Of a stretch of 6,034 nt of DNA, positions 1 to 5,140 are shown one piece after another. The translations under genes were made by a program, and so were the position numbers. Position 1 is the first letter of the stretch. The number at the start of each line of letters is the position of its first letter. This DNA is from Mariprofundus sp. GTDB taxonomy: Bacteria; Pseudomonadota; Zetaproteobacteria; Mariprofundales; Mariprofundaceae. Location of the stretch: the NCBI GenBank assembly GCA_021772845.1, contig JAJFLF010000182.1, positions 1-6,034 of the forward strand, read 5' to 3'. The notes under the pieces were generated by a model that did not search any database, was not told the origin of the DNA, and saw only the letters and a list, made by a program, of their open reading frames with translations.

Positions 1-216
1 GTTCGCGTCGAGTGCGCGAGCCTCGAGCCCGAGCTCTTCGAGAAGGGGCCCGCTGTATGTGATGCGTCCCGTGAGACGCTTCGGCTCACGGGCACACAGG
101 GCCAGCGCCGCCTCGGCGATCACCTCCGGCGCCTCGATCATCGAGGGATCGTCGGGCATGGCACCCATCTGCGCCGCCGCCTCGGTGTAGACGGCCGCAA
201 CGGGTGCGAGCGTGTT
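1..216 (-). CDS. C-terminal fragment of an SDR-family NAD(P)-dependent oxidoreductase (foreign to the rest of the window)
   Basis: The minus strand, with codons in phase with position 1, is open from about 216 down to 1. It reads NTLAPVAAVYTEAAAQMG near 216-163, then an acidic linker (PDDPSMIEAPEV), then AEAALALCAREPKRLTGRI and SGPLLEELGLEARALD near the left edge. The pattern of A-PVAAV, then AE-AL-LC and LTGR, then LLEELG matches the C-terminal end of short-chain dehydrogenases common in actinobacteria. This is a family resemblance recognised by eye. The Rossmann core, the YxxxK catalytic motif and the N-terminus are absent, because similarity stops near 214-216 where the sequence changes character. 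The stop codon lies beyond the left edge. The segment is about 70% GC with GC-rich third positions, unlike every other gene here. The substrate cannot be inferred. It most likely reached this contig through a chimeric join. Confidence 0.72.
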
Positions 217-222
217 TGCTGC
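190..222. other. Composition and homology breakpoint (probable chimeric junction)
   Basis: Within these bases the minus-strand SDR reading loses its family pattern (near 214-216) and the plus-strand methyltransferase reading gains its own (VFAAELNP from 212). Each is cut inside a conserved domain, and the two genes face each other as internal fragments. GC falls from about 70% on the left to half or less on the right. No transposon end, integrase, att-like repeat or tRNA is visible at the join. An assembly or ligation chimera is therefore preferred over natural insertion. The exact base cannot be fixed, because the string gcgagcgtgtt reads plausibly in both genes. Confidence 0.7.
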
Positions 223-571
223 AGAGCTAAATCCAGCCAGTGTGCGGGCGGCATCGGCCAATGCCAAATCACTGGGTATATCGGCTCAATTTGTGGTGGC
301 TAATCTGTTCGAATATTTTGATACAGAGTCCTATATTGGTGCTGATGTGTTGATTCTTGATCCACCACGTCGGGGTGCCAAGCGTTTGTGTAGCGAGATG
401 GGGAAGTTGATGCCGAAGAAGATTATTATGGTCTCATGTGATGTGGCTGCAGGGGCACGGGATGGGGCCTTGTTAAGGCAACAGGGTTACCGCTTAAAAG
501 CATTGCGAGCGCTAGATCTGTTTCCTTCAGCCGGGCATGTTGAAGCGATGAGTTTATGGATGCAGGGGTGA
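212..571 (+). CDS. TrmA/RlmC/RlmD-type RNA (uracil-5-)-methyltransferase, C-terminal part only
   Basis: This is the C-terminal third of a SAM-dependent enzyme that methylates C5 of a uridine in tRNA or 23S rRNA. Counting from the GTG at 212, the visible pieces are the end of the SAM-binding fold (AAELNPASV, residues 3-11), DPPRRG (50-55), the nucleophile motif VSCD with Cys76, a following ARD (82-84), and HVE (109-111) with the likely general base Glu111. Cys76 and Glu111 correspond by motif to the catalytic pair known in TrmA and RlmD. Family members are about 360-450 aa, so at least two thirds is missing, including any TRAM domain or iron-sulfur cysteines that would separate RlmD, RlmC and TrmA. 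The GTG at 212 is almost certainly not the real start. The frame stays open back to 191, and the loss coincides with the junction to high-GC DNA. The lipoprotein gene begins 7 nt after its stop, which suggests cotranscription. Confidence 0.85.
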   Translation: MFAAELNPASVRAASANAKSLGISAQFVVANLFEYFDTESYIGADVLILDPPRRGAKRLCSEMGKLMPKKIIMVSCDVAAGARDGALLRQQGYRLKALRALDLFPSAGHVEAMSLWMQG

Positions 572-578
572 TCAAAGC

Positions 579-2090
579 ATGATGCGTTTATGGCAGGGTA
601 TATTCATCGCATGCATTGCATTGTTGCTTGGATGTCAGCCTGGAGAGCAGGAAAAGGGGCTGTTGCGGGTTGGTCTGGCGCAAATGCCGATAACTCTGGA
701 TCCCCGTTTTGCTACCGATGCCGCGTCAGTACGTGTGCAGGATTTTGTGCATCGTGGTTTGTTAAAGCTGGATGATAATTTTAATGTACAGGCTGATCTG
801 GCTCTCTCCTGGGATCATCCCGAACCGTTGTTGTGGCGCTTTTATTTGCAGAAAGGGGTGTTTTTCTCTGATGGTTCGAGTGTGAATGCAGCAGATGTGG
901 TCGCAACACTTGAGGCAGTGCTGGATCCAGCGTTAACCAGTCCTTTGAAAGCGAGCTTTGCAGCAATCCAATCGGTGAGCGCCGAAGGTGATCACGTCGT
1001 GCTGATTCGTTTGCATAAAGCTGATGCCTCTCTGTTGACCCGCCTGAATCTGGGGGTGCTGCCAGAATCGATTGCGCAGGCGCCGCATCAGGCCCATTAC
1101 ACCATTGGATGTGGTGCGTTTAAACTGCAATCATGGACGGAAAGTGCGCTTACACTGCACCGTGTTGACGCATTGAAAGAGAGTTCTGAAGGGAAAGCTG
1201 GGACTATTCGCTTTTCTGGAGTGAAGGATCCTGTGACACGTATTCTGAAGTTGACCCGTGGTGAGCTTGATTTTGTGCAAAATGATCTGCCTCCACATCT
1301 GTTGGGCTATATCAAAGAACAAAAACTGCATATTCAAACACGTCCATCGACAACGTTCTCTTATATCGGTCTGAATATGCAGGATGAAACATTGAAGGAT
1401 GTGAGGGTGCGGCGTGCTTTGCTTCTGGCGCTGGATCGTAACAAGTTGAAACGCGCGCTGTTTGCTGATCTGCCGGAATTGGCGGAGTCTGTATTGACGC
1501 CTACACATTGGGCCTCATCAACTTTGCCACACTTACCATTTGATCGTAATCAGGCAGCAGCTTTGTTGGACGCAGCAGGTTTTCCCCGTGCTGTTGATGG
1601 CACACGTTTTACCATTAACTATCGGACCAGTACTGATCCAACCCGCTTGAGGCTGGCCACTGCGATTGCAGCGATGTGGCAAGAGGTCGGTGTGAAGGTA
1701 TCCATTGAGTCGCTGGAGTGGGGTGGCTTTTATGCGCGTATCAAGCAAGGTGATTTTCAGGTCTTCTCTTTGGCCTGGGTAGGTATTACTGATCCGGATA
1801 TTTACCGTTGGATTTTGCACTCCGAGATGTGGCCTCCAAAGGGTGCAAATCGAGGGCGTTATAGTAGTGCGCAGATGGATGCATGGTTGGACGCTGCTGC
1901 TGCGGCAAGCTCGCAAGGTGAACGCAAGCGTTTGTATGCTTTGATACAAAAGCAGATGCAGAACGATATGGTTTATATTCCACTTTGGTATGATCCTGTT
2001 ATTGCTGTTTCCGGACCGAGGCTATCCGGCTTTGAAGCAAAACCGGATGGTAGTTTGTCAGGCTTGATGGATGTCAGCTTGTTGAATTAA
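579..2090 (+). CDS. ABC transporter substrate-binding lipoprotein, peptide/oligopeptide type (SBP family 5, DppA/OppA-like)
   Basis: This is the extracytoplasmic solute receptor of a family-5 (peptide/nickel) ABC importer. Residues 1-19 form a lipoprotein signal: a short start with Arg3, a hydrophobic core, and an LLLGC lipobox with Cys19 as the lipidated residue. Gln at +2 does not give the Asp inner-membrane retention signal, so outer-membrane anchoring is possible. Family marks are LRVGL (29-33), LDPR (40-43), a GCGAFKL variant of the usual G-GP motif (177-183), YIGLN (262-266) and DVRVRRALLLALDR (274-287). The 503 aa length is slightly below DppA/OppA (about 535-543), with no sign of truncation. 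ATG 579 is followed by a second ATG at 582. The nearest ribosome-binding sequence is AGGGG at 564-568, a rather long 10 nt away and overlapping the upstream gene's stop region. No permease or ATPase genes adjoin it, so the ligand is unknown. Peptides, or another ligand such as nickel or haem, are possible. Confidence 0.88.
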   Translation: MMRLWQGIFIACIALLLGCQPGEQEKGLLRVGLAQMPITLDPRFATDAASVRVQDFVHRGLLKLDDNFNVQADLALSWDHPEPLLWRFYLQKGVFFSDGSSVNAADVVATLEAVLDPALTSPLKASFAAIQSVSAEGDHVVLIRLHKADASLLTRLNLGVLPESIAQAPHQAHYTIGCGAFKLQSWTESALTLHRVDALKESSEGKAGTIRFSGVKDPVTRILKLTRGELDFVQNDLPPHLLGYIKEQKLHIQTRPSTTFSYIGLNMQDETLKDVRVRRALLLALDRNKLKRALFADLPELAESVLTPTHWASSTLPHLPFDRNQAAALLDAAGFPRAVDGTRFTINYRTSTDPTRLRLATAIAAMWQEVGVKVSIESLEWGGFYARIKQGDFQVFSLAWVGITDPDIYRWILHSEMWPPKGANRGRYSSAQMDAWLDAAAAASSQGERKRLYALIQKQMQNDMVYIPLWYDPVIAVSGPRLSGFEAKPDGSLSGLMDVSLLN

Positions 2091-2114
2091 TCTGTTTCTA
2101 ATTTATGGGCTGAA

Positions 2115-2234
2115 ATGATAAATAGAATAGCCGGGATCTATAGAATTTATTTGATGATGCCAGTGAGATTGCATGGCATTGTGCATTGCATGGATGACGA
2201 GAGCGACATGATTCGACATAATGCGCATCCTTGA
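2115..2234 (+). other. Possible 39-codon small ORF in the glyA upstream region
   Basis: An ATG at 2115 opens 39 codons (beginning MINRIAGIYR, ending IRHNAHP) and stops with TGA at 2232-2234, directly before the inverted repeat at 2235-2260. No convincing Shine-Dalgarno sequence precedes it. The peptide resembles nothing I know and has no run of glycine, serine or leucine codons of the kind expected in an attenuation leader. An open frame this short can arise by chance, so coding is not claimed. Its position against the hairpin is the only reason to record it. Confidence 0.12.
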
Positions 2235-2260
2235 TTTGTATCGTTTGAGTTCGATACAAA
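2231..2260 (+). promoter_or_regulatory. Candidate sigma70-type promoter for glyA
   Basis: TTGATT at 2231-2236 (4 of 6 against TTGACA) and TACAAA at 2255-2260 (4 of 6 against TATAAT) are 18 bp apart. A transcript would start near 2267, giving a leader of about 43 nt before the glyA ATG at 2310. Both boxes are mediocre, and no better pair was found by eye in 2091-2309. The -10 box and most of the spacer lie inside the 2235-2260 inverted repeat, so a protein bound there would block the promoter. This is an inference from sequence alone. Confidence 0.3.
2235..2260. repeat. Perfect 9-bp inverted repeat with 8-nt spacer upstream of glyA (operator or hairpin)
   Basis: TTTGTATCG at 2235-2243 and CGATACAAA at 2252-2260 are exact reverse complements, separated by TTTGAGTT. 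It could be an operator for a dimeric repressor, since it overlaps the candidate promoter spacer and -10 box. As RNA it could instead form a 9-bp stem. No T-tract follows it directly, so it is not a terminator by itself. It does not look like the E. coli PurR operator (ACGCAAACGTTTGCGT type) known from glyA there, and I recognise no other regulator's site in it. Confidence 0.5.
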
Positions 2261-2262
2261 GT

Positions 2263-2290
2263 GTATAGGTCATTTGATCATACTTTTTTT
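2263..2290 (+). terminator. Terminator-like hairpin with T7 tract just upstream of glyA
   Basis: GTAT (2263-2266) pairs with ATAC (2280-2283), and GGTC (2268-2271) pairs with GATC (2276-2279) including one G-U pair. A2267 is bulged and the loop is ATTT. Seven Ts (2284-2290) follow at once. That is the layout of an intrinsic terminator, though the stem is short and AT-rich and so probably weak or conditional. It could end read-through from the lipoprotein gene, or act as an attenuator for glyA. If transcription starts near 2267 from the candidate promoter, the glyA mRNA would lack the left arm and escape it. Confidence 0.35.
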
Positions 2291-2299
2291 AATTACTTC

Positions 2300-2304
2300 A
2301 GGAG
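2300..2304 (+). promoter_or_regulatory. Ribosome binding site that fixes the glyA start
   Basis: AGGAG lies 5 nt before ATG 2310. It supports that ATG over the in-frame TTG at 2274, which would add 12 residues not seen in GlyA proteins and would place the start inside the hairpin region. Confidence 0.85.
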
Positions 2305-2309
2305 TTTAC

Positions 2310-3569
2310 ATGTCTGACCGGAACGATTTTTTTAACGCCCCTCTCGCAGATTCAGCGGTTCAGGAAGCCATCGCGGCTGAGCTTGGTCGCCAGCAACATA
2401 CACTTGAGCTTATTGCCAGTGAAAATATCGTCTCAAAAGCGGTCATGCAGGCGCAAGGTTCAGTGATGACCAATAAATATGCCGAAGGCTATCCGGGTCG
2501 TCGTTATTACGGTGGTTGTGAGCATGTCGATGCGGTAGAACGTTTGGCACAGGACCGTGCGCGTGAACTCTTTGGTGTGAAACATGTTAATGTGCAGCCG
2601 CACTCAGGTTCGCAAGCCAATATGGCGGTCTATATGGCAGCTCTAAATACTGGTGATACAGTGATGGGCATGGACTTGTCTCATGGTGGCCATCTGACAC
2701 ACGGTTCATCGGTGAACTTTTCCGGTCGTCTGTATGAAATCGTCGCTTATGGTGTACGTAAAGATAATGAACTTATCGATTATGATGTAATGCAGAAAAT
2801 TGCATCTGTACAGCGCCCTAAAATGATTATCGGTGGTGCATCAGCTTATGAGCGTGGAATCGATTTTGAGCGCATGCGTAAAATCGCTGATTCTGTTGGC
2901 GCTATTCTGATGGTAGATATGGCGCATTATGCCGGTTTGATTGCTGCAGGCGCATATCCAAGCCCGGTAGGTCATGCCCATGTGATTACCACTACAACAC
3001 ACAAAACATTGCGCGGCCCTCGTGGCGGTATGATTATGACTGACGATGATGATCTGGCTAAAAAGATTAACTCACGTATTTTCCCGGGTATTCAGGGTGG
3101 TCCATTGATGCATGTCATTGCAGCCAAAGCTGTGGCTTTTGGTGAAGCTTTGGGTGATCTGTTTAAAGAAGATCAGAAGCAGGTGGTTGCGAATGCGCGT
3201 GCAATGGCTGCAACCTTGATCGAGGGTGGTTTCCGGATTGTTTCCGGTGGTACCGATTGTCATATGTTCAGACTTGATGTGCGCCCGCAAGGCATTAACG
3301 GCAAGCAGGCTGAAGAAGCGCTGGAAGCAGCTGGCATTACAACCAATAAGAATACGATCCCATTTGATCCGGAATCCCCATTCGTGACCTCCGGTATCCG
3401 TATCGGTGCTTCTGTGATTACAGCACGCGGTATGAAAGAAACTGAGTCTAAGTTGATTGGTGAAATGATTCTGAGTGTATTGAAATCACCTGAAGATGAG
3501 TCTGTGCAGAAGGCAGTTGCCAAACAGGTTCGTGAACTTACTGATCAATTCCCTGTTTACGAAGGATAA
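2310..3569 (+). CDS. glyA: Serine hydroxymethyltransferase
   Basis: This cytosolic pyridoxal-phosphate enzyme interconverts serine plus tetrahydrofolate with glycine plus 5,10-methylene-tetrahydrofolate. It is the main source of one-carbon units for purines, thymidylate and methionine. The 419 aa match the usual 415-420. Visible motifs are LELIASEN (32-39), NKYAEGYPGRRYYGG (55-69), the phosphate-binding HSGSQAN (98-104), MVDMAHYAGL (201-210) with the cofactor-contacting Asp203 and His206, and the PLP lysine Lys232 in TTTTHKTLRGPRGG (227-240). These match E. coli Asp200, His203 and Lys229 with a constant offset. All key residues are present, so the enzyme should be active. The start is set by AGGAG 5 nt before the ATG. 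It heads the cluster, with nrdR 23 nt downstream and no terminator between. The glyA-nrdR pairing is common in Proteobacteria. Control probably comes from the inverted repeat and hairpin just upstream. Confidence 0.98.
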   Translation: MSDRNDFFNAPLADSAVQEAIAAELGRQQHTLELIASENIVSKAVMQAQGSVMTNKYAEGYPGRRYYGGCEHVDAVERLAQDRARELFGVKHVNVQPHSGSQANMAVYMAALNTGDTVMGMDLSHGGHLTHGSSVNFSGRLYEIVAYGVRKDNELIDYDVMQKIASVQRPKMIIGGASAYERGIDFERMRKIADSVGAILMVDMAHYAGLIAAGAYPSPVGHAHVITTTTHKTLRGPRGGMIMTDDDDLAKKINSRIFPGIQGGPLMHVIAAKAVAFGEALGDLFKEDQKQVVANARAMAATLIEGGFRIVSGGTDCHMFRLDVRPQGINGKQAEEALEAAGITTNKNTIPFDPESPFVTSGIRIGASVITARGMKETESKLIGEMILSVLKSPEDESVQKAVAKQVRELTDQFPVYEG

Positions 3570-3592
3570 ATAAAAACTCTCCGAGCTTAGAT

Positions 3593-4051
3593 ATGTTTTG
3601 TCCCTTTTGTGCCAATGATGATACCCGCGTTGTCGATTCCCGAGTAGTGGAAGAGGGCCATGCAGTGCGCCGCCGTCGCGAATGTGAGGCATGCGGTAAA
3701 CGTTTTTCGTCCTATGAACGGGCTGAATTGCGTCTGCCACTGGTCATTAAAAAGGATGGTGCACGTCAATCCTTTAATGTGGAGAAGATTCGGGCTGGTA
3801 TGCAGAAGGCCCTGGAGAAAAGACCTGTCTCCGCTGAACAGCTGGAGAAGGGGCTTAATGATGTGCTCAGAGCAGTACAGGAAACAGGTCAGTCAGAGAT
3901 TGTGGCTGGTGATTTAGGTGAGTTTGTTATGGAGCAGTTGCGTGGCCTTGATGGTGTGGCGTATGTGCGATTTGCTTCGGTGTATAGAGAATTTACAGAT
4001 GTGGATGAGTTCCTCTCTGCTGTGAAGACTGCAGTTGGGAAAAAGGAGTAG
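3593..4051 (+). CDS. nrdR: Transcriptional repressor NrdR
   Basis: This nucleotide-sensing repressor represses ribonucleotide reductase operons by binding paired NrdR boxes. The 152 aa fit the usual 150-160. An N-terminal zinc ribbon uses Cys3, Cys6, Cys31 and Cys34 (CPFC and CEAC), with the conserved VVDSR (13-17), RRRREC (26-31) and RFSSYER (37-43). An ATP-cone domain follows from about residue 49 to 139, beginning LVIKKDGARQSF (50-61) and containing VAYVRFASVYREF in its last third. It sits between glyA and leuB, with no nrd genes in view. The ribosome binding site is poor: only a GAG at 3583-3585, 7 nt before the ATG. Translation may therefore depend partly on glyA upstream, or be kept low, as suits a repressor. 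I saw no NrdR-box pair in the gaps of this window, so its targets presumably lie elsewhere. Confidence 0.97.
   Translation: MFCPFCANDDTRVVDSRVVEEGHAVRRRRECEACGKRFSSYERAELRLPLVIKKDGARQSFNVEKIRAGMQKALEKRPVSAEQLEKGLNDVLRAVQETGQSEIVAGDLGEFVMEQLRGLDGVAYVRFASVYREFTDVDEFLSAVKTAVGKKE
4043..4048 (+). promoter_or_regulatory. leuB ribosome binding site inside the end of nrdR
   Basis: AAGGAG is formed by the last two sense codons of nrdR (Lys-Glu) and lies 6 nt before the leuB ATG at 4055. Ribosomes finishing nrdR therefore clear the leuB start, which favours coupled translation of the two genes. Confidence 0.8.
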
Positions 4052-4054
4052 GGA

Positions 4055-5140
4055 ATGGCTATCAAAATTGCAGTGTTACCGGGTGATGGAATTGGACCGG
4101 AGATTGTTGCCGAAGCGATTAAAGTGATGGACGTATTGAATCGTTCATTTGGCTTGGATGCTAGCTGGCAGGAGGGCACCATTGGTGGTGTCGGTTACGA
4201 TGTTGATGGTGACCCTTATTCTGAAGCAACACGCAAACTGGTGCATGCATCAGATGCTGTGCTGCTTGGTGCTGTTGGTGGTCCACAATGGGAAGCATTG
4301 GATAAACCACTGCGCCCTGAAGCCGGGTTATTGCGTATTCGCGAGGATTTGGGCCTGTTTGCTAACTACCGTCCGACCAAAGTGCATTCACAGCTGCTGG
4401 ATGCTTCTACTCTGAAACCTGAAGTAATTGATGGTGTTGATATCCTTGTAGTGCGTGAACTGGTTGGTGGTATCTATTTCGGTCAGCCACGTGGTATTGA
4501 AACAGTGGATGGTGAACGCCGTGGTTATAACACCATGGTCTATAGCGAGAGTGAAATTCGTCGTATTGGTCGAACTGCATTTGAAGCTGCGCGGCTGCGT
4601 TCTAATCGTGTTTGCAGTGTGGAAAAAGCTAATGTGCTGGATGTGTCGGAATTGTGGCGCACTGTGATGATCGAGTTGCATGAGAGTGAATTCTCCGATG
4701 TTGAACTCTCTCATATGTATGTTGATAACGCTGCGATGCAGTTGATTCGTAATCCGCGTCAGTTTGATGTGATTGTCTGTGGTAATCTGTTTGGTGATAT
4801 CTTGTCTGATGAGGCATCCATGTTGACCGGTTCTATTGGTATGTTGCCATCCGCATCTCTGGGTGAAAAGTTTGCAATGTATGAACCGATCCACGGTTCT
4901 GCGCCTGATATCGCTGGAGAAAACAAAGCCAATCCGTTGGCGACAATTTTGTCGGTTGCCATGATGTTGCGTTTCTCACTCGACAGAAATGATCTGGCCG
5001 AAAAAGTTGAGAAGGCTGTAGAAAACACTCTGGATGCTGGTGTGCGTACGGTTGATTTGGCCTTTGGTGGAGAAGCCTCAGTTGGTTGCTCTGCGATGGG
5101 TGATGCGGTGTGTGCTGCGTTAGAGGAGTTAGCAGGGTGA
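4055..5140 (+). CDS. leuB: 3-isopropylmalate dehydrogenase
   Basis: This cytosolic enzyme oxidises and decarboxylates 3-isopropylmalate with NAD+, giving 2-oxoisocaproate, in leucine synthesis. The 361 aa match the family. Visible motifs are LPGDGIGPEIV (8-18), LRPEAGLLRIRE (86-97) with substrate Arg94, ANYRP with Arg106 (103-107), RELVGGIYFG (134-143) with Arg134 and Tyr141, Lys191 in SVEKANVLD (188-196), and the signature Asp224, Asp248 and Asp252 (YVDNAAMQLI; GDILSDEASML). The NAD site is EPIHGSAPDIAGENKANP (277-294). LRPEAGLLRIRE and the loop after GSAPDIAG are of LeuB type, which separates it from isocitrate and tartrate dehydrogenases. It starts 3 nt after nrdR with a good ribosome binding site and overlaps asd by 4 nt. 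leuC and leuD, often next to leuB, are not in the window. leuB-asd adjacency is well known in gamma- and betaproteobacteria. Confidence 0.97.
   Translation: MAIKIAVLPGDGIGPEIVAEAIKVMDVLNRSFGLDASWQEGTIGGVGYDVDGDPYSEATRKLVHASDAVLLGAVGGPQWEALDKPLRPEAGLLRIREDLGLFANYRPTKVHSQLLDASTLKPEVIDGVDILVVRELVGGIYFGQPRGIETVDGERRGYNTMVYSESEIRRIGRTAFEAARLRSNRVCSVEKANVLDVSELWRTVMIELHESEFSDVELSHMYVDNAAMQLIRNPRQFDVIVCGNLFGDILSDEASMLTGSIGMLPSASLGEKFAMYEPIHGSAPDIAGENKANPLATILSVAMMLRFSLDRNDLAEKVEKAVENTLDAGVRTVDLAFGGEASVGCSAMGDAVCAALEELAG
5124..5128 (+). promoter_or_regulatory. asd ribosome binding site inside the end of leuB
   Basis: AGGAG in the last codons of leuB lies 8 nt before a GTG at 5137. That GTG overlaps the leuB stop (GTGA, 5137-5140). 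This supports GTG 5137 as the asd start and suggests termination-reinitiation coupling. Confidence 0.75.

Noticed and set aside
212..214. GTG at 212 as a genuine start of a small 119-aa methyltransferase
   Set aside because: The protein would begin in the middle of the SAM-binding fold. The frame is open further upstream to 191, and the start coincides with the composition break. It is a truncated gene, not a short enzyme.
781..1983. Several open frames of 61-138 codons on the minus strand opposite the lipoprotein gene
   Set aside because: They overlap a clear full-length coding gene, resemble no family, and are rich in His, Arg, Gln and Thr, as expected from antisense reading of a real gene.
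2235..2260. The 9-bp inverted repeat as an intrinsic terminator or a PurR site
   Set aside because: No T-tract follows the stem directly (the next one is 23 nt downstream, behind another hairpin), and the arms do not match the PurR operator consensus.
2274..2309. TTG at 2274 as the glyA start, adding 12 residues
   Set aside because: The ATG at 2310 has AGGAG 5 nt upstream and gives the standard 419-aa length. The added residues (MIILFLITSGVY) have no counterpart in GlyA and fall in the hairpin and T-tract.
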